Shown here piece after piece: positions 15,356-23,013 of a DNA stretch of 64,000 nt. The notes under the pieces are model-generated. The model saw nothing but the letters and a program-made list of their open reading frames with translations. It was not told the origin of the DNA and did no database searches. Positions within the stretch are counted from its first letter, which is position 1, and every line of letters begins with the position of its first letter. The stretch is from Flavobacterium sp. (GTDB lineage: Bacteria > Bacteroidota > Bacteroidia > Flavobacteriales > Flavobacteriaceae). The position numbers were made by a program, and so were the translations under genes. The DNA is taken from positions 124,001 to 188,000 of the forward strand of contig NZ_JAIXTJ010000050.1 of NCBI RefSeq assembly GCF_027483985.1, in the 5' to 3' direction.

Positions 15356-15587
15356 TTGGGAAACCAAAAACGGAAAATTAGTAACTAATTTAAAGTTCAA
15401 ATCACAAACTGAGTTGGTTGAACTCCTTTTGAAAATTGCGAAAGTTGCTGATGAAATGAATCATCATCCAGATTGTAAAATTCATAAAGCTTTTCAATTA
15501 GAAATTTCATTATTTACACACGATAAAAATGAAATTACGGATTTAGATTATCAATTAGCACAAAAAATAGATGTATTAATCAAATAA
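15342..15587 (+). CDS. pterin-4a-carbinolamine dehydratase, 81 aa
   Basis: Small 4a-hydroxytetrahydrobiopterin dehydratase. The core motif ADEMNHHPDCKI near residues 36-47 carries the paired histidines of the family active site, followed by the characteristic SLFTHDKNEITDLD segment. It normally recycles the pterin cofactor used by aromatic amino-acid hydroxylases such as phenylalanine hydroxylase. No such hydroxylase is in the window. The start lies inside the maleate isomerase gene (14-base overlap), so the two are translated from the same message. It may be a passenger or may serve a pterin-dependent step elsewhere. The protein is slightly short (81 residues against roughly 95) at its N-terminus. 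Confidence 0.85.
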   Translation: MEHINWETKNGKLVTNLKFKSQTELVELLLKIAKVADEMNHHPDCKIHKAFQLEISLFTHDKNEITDLDYQLAQKIDVLIK

Positions 15588-15596
15588 ATAGATAGT

Positions 15597-15716
15597 ATGA
15601 AAAACTTAATTGCATTCATCGCAGCATTTTTTGCCGCCAAGAAAACAAAATTTGGTTGCTTTGGAACCGTAATTGTTTTTATTGTAGTTTATTGGTTAGT
15701 GAAGAAAATTTTATAA
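15597..15716 (+). CDS. small membrane protein, 39 aa
   Basis: Open frame opening with MKNLIAFIAAFFAAKKTK, with a second hydrophobic segment CFGTVIVFIVVYWLV and a basic C-terminus (KKIL). It starts 9 bases after the pterin dehydratase stop and ends immediately before the operon terminator, so it is in the right place to be a real last gene. I recognise no family. It could be a single bent membrane hairpin. Confidence is limited by the small size. Confidence 0.55.
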   Translation: MKNLIAFIAAFFAAKKTKFGCFGTVIVFIVVYWLVKKIL

Positions 15717-15720
15717 AAAA

Positions 15721-15748
15721 AAGGAGTTCAAAATTGTTTGAACTCCTT
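15721..15748. terminator. bidirectional intrinsic terminator of the aromatic operon
   Basis: A perfect 12-bp stem AAGGAGTTCAAA/TTTGAACTCCTT has a 4-base loop (ATTG), preceded by seven As and followed by a T-rich run. It therefore works for the plus-strand operon and for the convergent minus-strand monooxygenase gene ending at 15752. Confidence 0.9.
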
Positions 15749-15751
15749 TAT

Positions 15752-16042
15752 TTAAGCAATCTTGTTAGTGAAAATAATTTGAGGTTTTTCGCCAAGTAAT
15801 TCAGGTACATTGCTGAAAAAGTGTTTTACATATTCTTGTGAGTTATGTAAGTCAAAAATTGCTTTGTTTTGCCATACTTCATGTAAAATAAAAACATTTG
15901 AGTTTTCGACATCTTGATGTAAATCATATTGAATGCAACCTTCTTCTTTTCTAGATTTTTCAACTAATCCTTCTAGTAATGCATTTAGTTTGTCGGCTGT
16001 TTCTATTTTAGATTTTAATAGTACTGTAATATTTATTTTCAT
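15752..16042 (-). CDS. antibiotic biosynthesis monooxygenase (ABM) family protein, 96 aa
   Basis: Small dimeric alpha/beta-barrel (ferredoxin-like) protein of the ABM/YgiN type, often called putative quinol monooxygenase. Visible hallmarks are the N-terminal strand MKINITVLLKSK, EEGCIQYDLHQD in the middle, FILHEVWQNKAIFDLH, and SQEYVKHFF near the end. These proteins oxidise quinols or act as small stress-related oxygenases. The substrate is not evident here. It converges with the aromatic operon and shares its terminator, so co-regulation is possible but not shown. Confidence 0.85.
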   Translation of the reverse strand: MKINITVLLKSKIETADKLNALLEGLVEKSRKEEGCIQYDLHQDVENSNVFILHEVWQNKAIFDLHNSQEYVKHFFSNVPELLGEKPQIIFTNKIA

Positions 16043-16236
16043 TGTTGGTTTTTATTTATTTAACTTGAACGATTTTGTGATTCTACAATTATTTCAATTG
16101 GACAGTTGTTTAGATCATTGTGTTCTATTCATTTTTAAAATTTAATTCAAATACCTTTATCTAACTAGACAGAGATAAATTGATGATCAAATTACTGAAA
16201 TAACTCAAATAATCCACTAAATTAATAGAACGTGTT

Positions 16237-17967
16237 CTATTTTTTATCCAGCATCAATTCTTTGATATATTTTACAGGCGCACTGCCATAACTTAAAAAC
16301 TTTTCGTGGAATTTCTTTAAATCAAATTGGTCGCCTTCATTCTTTTTTAAGGTTTCTCTAAAGTCATAAATCTCGGTGTAACCTGTAAAATAAGAACACA
16401 ATTGCACTTGTGATAAAGTAGCTCTCTTCCATTTGCCATCAGCTTCAGCTTGTTGCTGAAAGGCTTCATTGGTTAACAAACTTATTGCTTCTTCTTTCGA
16501 CATATTTTTGGTGTGAACGCTATAATCTAAAATCGTATTACAAGTAGTTCGTAAGTTCCATTTGTAATACATCAACCACATTTCGTCGGAGTTTTTGTAG
16601 CCACTTTCCAACATCATTCGTTCGGTATAAACGGCCCAACCTTCAACCATTGCGCCATTTCCTAGAATAGATTTGATAATACTTGGCGATTGATTGCTGT
16701 AAACTAATTGGGTGTAATGACCAGGAACGGCTTCGTGAATGTTTAAAATTTGTAATATATAATCGTTGTATTCTCGCAAATAACTTTCAGAACGTTCTGT
16801 GTCCCAACCTGACATACTTCCAACATTGTAATACGTATTAGCATTTTTGTCATATGGTCCAGGCGAAGAAATAGATGCGCCAGCAACACCAGCCATATAA
16901 TCAGGTTCTTTTCTTACGACTAAAGGTTTTGATGGATCAATATACAGTAAGTTTTTAGCTTTTACATAAGCCGTAAGCTCTGGAATTTGCTTTTCGATTT
17001 CCGATTGAAATTTTTCTGGCGTTGTATGTTGCAATGATATTTTATCAATAACTTGACGAATAACTTGCAATTTATCTGATGGTTTCGGAGCTGAACCTAA
17101 ATATTTTGACCATAATTTATCCGCTAAAACATACATTTTTTGATGTAAATCTTTCTTATGATTGATTGCTTTCTGATAAATTTCGTCGGCTGAATAACTT
17201 GATTGAATATCAAAATCAAATTTTTTAGCGTACAATTCTTTTCCTAATCGAAATGATCTTGGTGTTTTGTGCTCTAGTTTTTGCAACCAAGCAACGTAAC
17301 TTTTAATAGCTTCAACTGATTTTTTAGCTTTTATTAAAATAGCCGATTTTTCTGTTTCAGTTAATTGGCTTTTATCTAATGATGCTTTTAAATCGGATTC
17401 AAATACTGAAATACCACCCAAATTTTGATCAATAGCCAATTGTGTATGCTCAATTGTTGGATTTTTAACATTCTTTTTTGCAGCTTCATAATAAGCCGGA
17501 ATATTGTTCATTTTAGTTCCGAAATTTTTCAATCGAGTTTCTAAAGTGTCGTAATTTCCATTTAATATTTCTGCGAAAGCACCACATACATTATAATCAG
17601 AAGGATTCCAAGTATCAGATTTTAATTCGTTTATTGAAAAAATAGAACTTTCAGCATAATTCTTAATCATGTAAAAATCCGTTTTATTATTATCGGATAA
17701 ATTTTCTACCGAAAAAGTTTCTAACGAATCTAAATTGGCTTTAGCAAAATCTACCAATTTCTTAGAATAATCAGCATTTGGAATAACCAAAACACTATCA
17801 TATTTATGAAAACCTACACTAGAAGCCCAACCTGGATTCATTTTCCAAAGATGGTCTACAAAGGTTTTTTTATAATTTTCAAATTCTGAATCTGTATTAA
17901 CGTGTTCTTCTTTTTTACAAGATGCCATCAGTAAAACAAGACTTAAAGCAACAATACTTTTTTTCAT
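16237..17967 (-). CDS. DUF885 family metallopeptidase-like lipoprotein, 576 aa
   Basis: Predicted surface or periplasmic lipoprotein: the signal MKKSIVALSLVLLMASCKKEE contains a lipobox ending at the cysteine near position 17. The rest is the helical DUF885 fold, which resembles M3/M32-type zinc peptidases. The metal motif HEAVPGHYTQL (H-E-x-x-x-G-H form) appears around residue 410, followed by an acidic segment GWAVYTERMML. It probably hydrolyses peptides outside the cytoplasm. It is separated by 72 bases from the archaemetzincin gene upstream on the same strand, and together with it and the M13 gene forms a block of extracytoplasmic metallopeptidases. Confidence 0.87.
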   Translation of the reverse strand: MKKSIVALSLVLLMASCKKEEHVNTDSEFENYKKTFVDHLWKMNPGWASSVGFHKYDSVLVIPNADYSKKLVDFAKANLDSLETFSVENLSDNNKTDFYMIKNYAESSIFSINELKSDTWNPSDYNVCGAFAEILNGNYDTLETRLKNFGTKMNNIPAYYEAAKKNVKNPTIEHTQLAIDQNLGGISVFESDLKASLDKSQLTETEKSAILIKAKKSVEAIKSYVAWLQKLEHKTPRSFRLGKELYAKKFDFDIQSSYSADEIYQKAINHKKDLHQKMYVLADKLWSKYLGSAPKPSDKLQVIRQVIDKISLQHTTPEKFQSEIEKQIPELTAYVKAKNLLYIDPSKPLVVRKEPDYMAGVAGASISSPGPYDKNANTYYNVGSMSGWDTERSESYLREYNDYILQILNIHEAVPGHYTQLVYSNQSPSIIKSILGNGAMVEGWAVYTERMMLESGYKNSDEMWLMYYKWNLRTTCNTILDYSVHTKNMSKEEAISLLTNEAFQQQAEADGKWKRATLSQVQLCSYFTGYTEIYDFRETLKKNEGDQFDLKKFHEKFLSYGSAPVKYIKELMLDKK

Positions 17968-18039
17968 AAAAATAATTTAATATGCTAATATACGATTTTC
18001 AAGTATTATTTAAAACACATTTTAAATTATGAGCCTACT

Positions 18040-18666
18040 TTAAATTTTCAATTGTGTTTTGCATTTCTCACACAATTGCATTTTTTCGTTATCTATGGTA
18101 CTAATTTTTTCTGAAGCACTGGTCATAACACAACTTTTGTTTAAACAATGAGATAAGCCCAAGTTGTGACCAAACTCGTGAATAGCAACTTTTTTAAGTC
18201 TTGTCAATTCAAGTTTTTTGTCTTTATTTTTTAGTCGAAATGACGAAATAATGGCGCTTTTTCCAGGACAATACGCTAATCCCATAACTCCAAAATCGTT
18301 GTATTTCCATTTGGGTTCTTTAATTTTTCCTTGCTTATTATGTTTAGTAATTGAAATGTCTTTGTCCGTTACTCCTAAAACGAAATCTAAACTATCAATT
18401 ATAGTTCTGTTTTGAATTGCGATTAGGCTATCAGCTCTATATCTTGGTGATTTAATTGTGACATATGCTCGTTTGGGCAACTCAATTTCTGATAAAACAA
18501 TTGTTTTAATTTTATAAAATTTGAATATTTCTTGAGCTATAACTTTAGCTTTTTCTTTCGGAAATCCATCATAAATTTGAATACCAACAACTTTATTGGC
18601 TGTAATTTTATCTGATTTTGAACAAGAAAAAAGCGTTACTAACAATAAGAAGATAACAAATTTCAT
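18040..18666 (-). CDS. archaemetzincin-like metalloprotease, lipoprotein, 208 aa
   Basis: The C-terminus matches the archaemetzincin signature HExxHxxGxxHCx4CxMx17CxxC exactly: HEFGHNLGLSHCLNKSCVM, then 17 residues, then CEKC. The N-terminus MKFVIFLLLVTLFSCSK looks like a lipoprotein signal with a cysteine at 15, so the enzyme is probably exported and membrane-anchored. That is unusual for this mainly cytosolic or archaeal/eukaryotic family. The mature domain is about 190 residues, a normal size. No partner is evident. It sits between the DUF885 and M13 peptidase genes on the same strand. A terminator lies between it and the M13 gene upstream. Confidence 0.88.
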   Translation of the reverse strand: MKFVIFLLLVTLFSCSKSDKITANKVVGIQIYDGFPKEKAKVIAQEIFKFYKIKTIVLSEIELPKRAYVTIKSPRYRADSLIAIQNRTIIDSLDFVLGVTDKDISITKHNKQGKIKEPKWKYNDFGVMGLAYCPGKSAIISSFRLKNKDKKLELTRLKKVAIHEFGHNLGLSHCLNKSCVMTSASEKISTIDNEKMQLCEKCKTQLKI

Positions 18667-18683
18667 TTTGAATTTTAAACAAA

Positions 18684-18708
18684 AAAAGACACAATAATTG
18701 TGCCTTTT
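18684..18708 (-). terminator. intrinsic terminator after the M13 peptidase gene
   Basis: A 12-base stem AAAAGACACAAT/ATTGTGCCTTTT has a one-base loop core. On the minus strand it is followed by a run of Ts, directly downstream of the M13 stop at 18732. Confidence 0.75.
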
Positions 18709-18731
18709 CTTTTACTAATTTCTTTTAATTT

Positions 18732-20765
18732 TTACCAAATTACAACCCTTAAGGAATCAGGTTGATACATTGTGCTGCCTGGTTTTATATTAAATGCCTT
18801 ATGAAACTCAGGAATATTGGCCAACGGACCATTAATTCGATATTTTGCTGGAGAATGCACATCGGTCATTACTTGTTGCGATAAATACTCTTTGGTTCCA
18901 TTAACCATCCAAGCATAACCATAGGCTAAGAAATAACGTTGGTCAGGTGTTAAACCACTAATTTTTTCATTGGTTTTATATTGCTTTGTTTTCTTAAAAG
19001 CTTCATATCCCATAACTACTCCACCTAAATCTGCAATGTTTTCGCCTTGTGTAGCGTCGCCATTAACATTCTTATCGCCTACTTTGAATTTGCTATACTG
19101 CGCAACAATTAAAGCTGTTTTTTGTTTAAATTTCTTCAAATCTTCAGCAGTCCACCAATTGTTTAAATTTCCTTTATCGTCATATTGACTTCCTTGGTCA
19201 TCGAAACCGTGTGTGATTTCGTGTCCAAAAGTTGAACCACCAATAATTCCGTATAAAATAGCATCATCTGGCATTCTTCCTTCATATCCGGGTACGATTA
19301 TATTACACGCAGGTACGCAAATTTCATTATTGCTCGGATTGTAATAGGCATTATAGGTTTGTGGATACATTCCCCATTCAGTTCGATCAACTGGTTTACC
19401 ATATTTATTTATCATATAATTGTAAGACCATTTGTTGACAGCCATAATGTTTTTTAGATACTCATTTCGTTCAATTGTTACCGAACTCAAATCTTTCCAT
19501 TTATCAGGATAACCAACTTTCATAACAATTTTGCTCAATTTATCTAAAGCTTTTTTCTTAGTTGGTTCGCTCATCCAATCAAGATTTTTGATTCTAACAG
19601 CATAGACATCGCGAATGTTATTACCAATTTCAAGAAGTTTTTCTTTAGTTCCTTTTGGTAAATATTCATCAACATAAACTTGACCGATAAGCTCACCTAA
19701 AGCACCATCAGTTTGTTCAACAATGCGCTTCCATCGTGGTTTTTGTACTTTAATACCACTTAAGACTGTAGAATAAAATTTGAAATTTTGATCTTCAATT
19801 TCTTTGTTTAAATAAGACGCATAAGTATTAACTAAATCCCATTTTAGATAGGTTTTCCAATCGGCAATAGAATATGATTTTAGCATCCCATTAAAAGCTT
19901 TATAAAATTCTGGTTGACCAACAATTATTGTATCGGCTTTTGCAATTCCGAAGTCTTTCAATGAAGCATTCCAATCTATATTAGTTGTTATTGCATTCAA
20001 TTGCGCCACGCTCATTTTATTATAATTCTTAATTGGATCACGTAGTACTTCTAACTTTCTTGACGCCTTAGCTAATTCCGTTTCAAGTTTCATAACTGAA
20101 GCCGCGTTTTTGATTGCAACATCGTTTTTTACACCAATTAATTGCATCATTTTTTCAATGTGCATTACGTATTCCTTTCGAATAGTTACTGTTTCTTCAT
20201 CGGTGTTAAAATAATAATCTCTTTGTCCTAAACCTAAACCTCCTTGTTGCAAGAATATAGCATTTTTAGAGCTGTTTTTATCATCTTGTCCTACATAAAA
20301 TCCGAATCCAGCACCAGAACCAATGGTATGTAAATGACCAATTTCTTTTAATAAACTTGGTACATCTTTTATTGCTTCAATCTTTGCTAACTCCTCTTTC
20401 AATGGCGTAATTCCTGCTTTATTAATTGCAACAGAATCCATTCCAGATGCATAAAAATCGCCTATTTTTTGTTTGTTACTACCTTTATCAGCACCAGCTT
20501 CGGCAGAGGTTTCACAAATAGATTTTATTTGATTGTTGATAGTATCTTGAATCATTCTGAAAATTCCGTTGCTTCTTTCAGAAGATGGAATTGGGTGTTT
20601 TTTAAACCATCCGCCATTAGCATAATTAAAAAAATCATCTGATGGATTAATTGTTGTATCTCTGTTAGTTAAAAGTGGATCAACAAAGGCTTTTTCTTTC
20701 TTATCGCAGCTTACAACTGCTAAAGAAACCAATGTAATAAGCGACAATCGTTTTAGTACTATCAT
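18732..20765 (-). CDS. M13 family metallopeptidase (neprilysin/PepO type), lipoprotein, 677 aa
   Basis: Large zinc peptidase of the neprilysin family. The start was moved from a TTG at 20786 to the ATG at 20765, giving a clean lipoprotein signal (MIVLKRLSLITLVSLAVVSC). Downstream are the conserved segments DDFFNYANGGWF near residue 45, NAYYNPSNNEI near 470, the zinc site GHEITHGFDDQG near 516, and the third-ligand region GENIADLGGV near 575. The protein ends with the family C-terminus KPGSTMYQPDSLRVVIW. It degrades peptides outside the cytoplasm. A promoter matching TTG-N23-TAAATTTG is directly upstream. Confidence 0.93.
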   Translation of the reverse strand: MIVLKRLSLITLVSLAVVSCDKKEKAFVDPLLTNRDTTINPSDDFFNYANGGWFKKHPIPSSERSNGIFRMIQDTINNQIKSICETSAEAGADKGSNKQKIGDFYASGMDSVAINKAGITPLKEELAKIEAIKDVPSLLKEIGHLHTIGSGAGFGFYVGQDDKNSSKNAIFLQQGGLGLGQRDYYFNTDEETVTIRKEYVMHIEKMMQLIGVKNDVAIKNAASVMKLETELAKASRKLEVLRDPIKNYNKMSVAQLNAITTNIDWNASLKDFGIAKADTIIVGQPEFYKAFNGMLKSYSIADWKTYLKWDLVNTYASYLNKEIEDQNFKFYSTVLSGIKVQKPRWKRIVEQTDGALGELIGQVYVDEYLPKGTKEKLLEIGNNIRDVYAVRIKNLDWMSEPTKKKALDKLSKIVMKVGYPDKWKDLSSVTIERNEYLKNIMAVNKWSYNYMINKYGKPVDRTEWGMYPQTYNAYYNPSNNEICVPACNIIVPGYEGRMPDDAILYGIIGGSTFGHEITHGFDDQGSQYDDKGNLNNWWTAEDLKKFKQKTALIVAQYSKFKVGDKNVNGDATQGENIADLGGVVMGYEAFKKTKQYKTNEKISGLTPDQRYFLAYGYAWMVNGTKEYLSQQVMTDVHSPAKYRINGPLANIPEFHKAFNIKPGSTMYQPDSLRVVIW

Positions 20766-20783
20766 AATATTTATTTTAAATTT

Positions 20784-20817
20784 CAAATTTAGTCAATTTT
20801 AGTATTCCATTTATCAA
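20784..20817 (-). promoter_or_regulatory. promoter of the M13 peptidase gene
   Basis: On the minus strand, the -7 element TAAATTTG (20791 down to 20784) lies 23 bases from an upstream TTG (20817 to 20815). This fits the flavobacterial consensus TTG-N17..23-TAnnTTTG, 18 bases before the chosen ATG. Confidence 0.6.
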
Positions 20818-20901
20818 ATTATTTATTACTAATTATTTTACAATAATTTTAATACATCTATCGTTCTATTAATAGTAAATTGCACCAAATTAATTACCAT
20901 T

Positions 20902-22455
20902 ATGGACAAAATAAAAATACTTTGGGTTGATGACGAGATTGACTTGTTGAAACCACACATACTTTTTTTAGAAAAGAAAAACTATGAAGTAACCACTTGT
21001 AATAATGGTCGAGACGCAGTCGATGTTTTTGCTGAAAACAATTTTGATGTTGTTTTTTTAGACGAAAATATGCCTGGTATGAGCGGATTGGATACGTTAC
21101 AAGAGATTAAAGAAAAAAAATCTTCTACACCAGTAATTATGATTACTAAAAGTGAAGAAGAATATATTATGGAAGAAGCAATTGGTTCTAAAATAGCCGA
21201 TTACTTGATTAAACCCGTAAATCCGAATCAGATATTATTGAGTTTGAAAAAGAATTTAGATCATTCAAGATTAATATCTGAAAAAACAACACTTGATTAT
21301 CAAAAGGAATTTCGAAAAATTGCTTTAGAACTTTCAATGGTTAATTCCTATGAAGATTGGATTGAGTTGTATAAAAAACTAATTTTCTGGGAATTAGAAT
21401 TAGAAAATATTGAGGACACCAATCTTATTGAAATTTTAGAGTCTCAAAAAGTAGAAGCTAATTCACAATTCGGAAAATTTATCGAACGAAATTATGAAGA
21501 TTGGTTTGCTCCAAAAGCAGATAAACCTATTCAATCCCATACGTTATTTAGAGAATTAGTTGTTCCTGAATTAGTTAAAAAAGACAAGCCTGTACTTTTT
21601 ATTGTTATTGATAATTTAAGATACGACCAATGGAAAGCAATGGAAAGTACGGTCAATAATTATTATAAATTAGAGAAAGAAGTACCTTATTATGCTATTC
21701 TTCCAACAGCAACGCAGTATGCTAGAAATGCTATTTTTTCAGGGTTAACACCTTTAGAAATGGAAAAACAATTTCCACAATATTGGAAAAATGATGTGGA
21801 AGAAGGCGGAAAAAATTTATTTGAAGCTGAGTTTTTAACAGCGCATTTAAAGCGATTAGGATTGAACATAAAACAAGATTATTTTAAAATCACAAATATT
21901 GCGGCCGGAAAAAAATTAGCAGATAATTTTCGTGCGCTTAAAGACAATAACTTAGTTACAGTCGTGTATAACTTTGTAGATATGTTATCTCACGCAAAAA
22001 CTGAAATGGATGTTGTTAAAGAATTAGCATCCGATGATAAAGCCTATCGTTCGTTGACTTTGAGTTGGTTTAAAAATTCTCCGTTGTTAGATATTATTCA
22101 ACAAGGTCAAAAGTTAGGATTCAAATTAATCATTACAACAGACCACGGAACGATTAACGTAAAAAATCCATCTAAAGTTATTGGTGATAAAAACACTAGT
22201 TTGAATTTAAGATACAAAACTGGAAGAAGTTTAACCTATGAAGACAAGGATGTTTATGCTGTAAAAGATCCGAAGATTATTGGTTTACCTGCTATAAATA
22301 TGAGTAGTTCTTACATATTTGCAAAAAATGATAACTTTTTAGCCTACGTCAACAACTACAATCATTATGTAAGTTACTACAGAAATACTTATCAACACGG
22401 TGGAATTTCCTTAGAAGAAGTAATCGTACCGTTTTTAGTATTTAATCCGCGATAA
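20902..22455 (+). CDS. porX: PorX-type response regulator with PglZ (alkaline phosphatase-like) domain, 517 aa
   Basis: Two-domain regulator of the type IX secretion system. Residues 1-120 are a receiver domain with the acidic pair WVDDE near residue 10, the phospho-acceptor aspartate in VVFLDENMPGMSG near 53, and the lysine in LIKPVNP near 104. Residues 200-515 form the PglZ domain of the alkaline phosphatase superfamily (VLFIVIDNLRYDQWKAME, then ITTDHGT near 415 and QHGGISLEEVIVPF at the end). PorX is known in Porphyromonas and Flavobacterium to control T9SS genes together with PorY. A PorY kinase is not in the window. The gene is followed by tsaE and the alanine dehydrogenase gene. Confidence 0.92.
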   Translation: MDKIKILWVDDEIDLLKPHILFLEKKNYEVTTCNNGRDAVDVFAENNFDVVFLDENMPGMSGLDTLQEIKEKKSSTPVIMITKSEEEYIMEEAIGSKIADYLIKPVNPNQILLSLKKNLDHSRLISEKTTLDYQKEFRKIALELSMVNSYEDWIELYKKLIFWELELENIEDTNLIEILESQKVEANSQFGKFIERNYEDWFAPKADKPIQSHTLFRELVVPELVKKDKPVLFIVIDNLRYDQWKAMESTVNNYYKLEKEVPYYAILPTATQYARNAIFSGLTPLEMEKQFPQYWKNDVEEGGKNLFEAEFLTAHLKRLGLNIKQDYFKITNIAAGKKLADNFRALKDNNLVTVVYNFVDMLSHAKTEMDVVKELASDDKAYRSLTLSWFKNSPLLDIIQQGQKLGFKLIITTDHGTINVKNPSKVIGDKNTSLNLRYKTGRSLTYEDKDVYAVKDPKIIGLPAINMSSSYIFAKNDNFLAYVNNYNHYVSYYRNTYQHGGISLEEVIVPFLVFNPR

Positions 22456-22461
22456 TTTTTT

Positions 22462-22491
22462 TTGTAATCAGTGTTGTATCGACTAAATTTG
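22462..22491 (+). promoter_or_regulatory. promoter of tsaE
   Basis: TTG at 22462-22464, a 19-base spacer and TAAATTTG at 22484-22491 match the flavobacterial promoter consensus. The gene starts at 22528. The -7 element lies in the loop of the inverted repeat described separately. Confidence 0.65.
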
Positions 22492-22504
22492 CAACACTGA
22501 TTAC
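22464..22504. repeat. 13-bp perfect inverted repeat enclosing the tsaE -7 element
   Basis: Arms GTAATCAGTGTTG (22464-22476) and CAACACTGATTAC (22492-22504) are perfect complements with a 15-base spacer. The spacer carries TAAATTTG, the likely -7 element. No T-tract follows the hairpin on the plus strand and none follows it on the minus strand, so it does not look like a terminator. An operator or a structured leader is more plausible. Confidence 0.75.
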
Positions 22505-22527
22505 TAAATAATTGAATACTACAACAT

Positions 22528-22935
22528 ATGGAAATTATATTTTCGTTAGATGAAATTGATCAAGTAGCAAAAAAAGTGCTATCAGAAAATCCTAAAAAAA
22601 TCTTGCTTTTTAATGGTAATATGGGTGCTGGAAAAACAACCTTGATTAAATCATTAGCAAAAACATTGGGTGTAAACGGCGCAACAAGTAGCCCAACCTT
22701 TTCTTTAGTTAATGAGTATCATATAGCTAATAATCAGTATATTTATCATTTTGATGTTTACCGATTAAAAAAAGAATCAGAAGCCTTAGATATGGGAATC
22801 GATGAATATTTGTATTCTGGCAATTGGTGTTTTATAGAATGGGCCGAAAACATTCCGAACCTTATTCCTGACGAGCATTCTATTATTAAAATAGAAATTC
22901 TTCCCGACGGAAAAAGACACTTAACGTTGACCTAG
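22528..22935 (+). CDS. tsaE: tRNA threonylcarbamoyladenosine biosynthesis ATPase TsaE, 135 aa
   Basis: Small P-loop ATPase needed for the universal t6A37 modification of ANN-decoding tRNAs, working with TsaB and TsaD in the cytoplasm. Seen here: the Walker A loop NGNMGAGKTTLIKSL near residue 33, SSPTFSLVNEY near 55, the FDVYRL stretch near 75, and FIEWAENIPNLIP near 105. The length of 135 is normal. It stands between porX and an alanine dehydrogenase gene on the same strand but has its own predicted promoter, so it is likely transcribed independently of porX. Confidence 0.95.
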   Translation: MEIIFSLDEIDQVAKKVLSENPKKILLFNGNMGAGKTTLIKSLAKTLGVNGATSSPTFSLVNEYHIANNQYIYHFDVYRLKKESEALDMGIDEYLYSGNWCFIEWAENIPNLIPDEHSIIKIEILPDGKRHLTLT

Positions 22936-23013
22936 ATTAGTGTATAATTTTGATTTTACAATAGTTGTTACTATCATATTTTTTGTAACTTGTGCCATAA
23001 TTCATTTGTAACT

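Noticed and set aside
16223..16241. Short palindrome ATAGAAC/GTTCTAT at the end of the DUF885 gene
   Set aside because: The arms are only 7 bases and overlap the stop codon region without a clear T-tail; too weak to call as a terminator or operator.
22464..22504. Intrinsic terminator for porX
   Set aside because: The hairpin has no T-tract downstream on either strand and overlaps a promoter element, so a regulatory element fits better.
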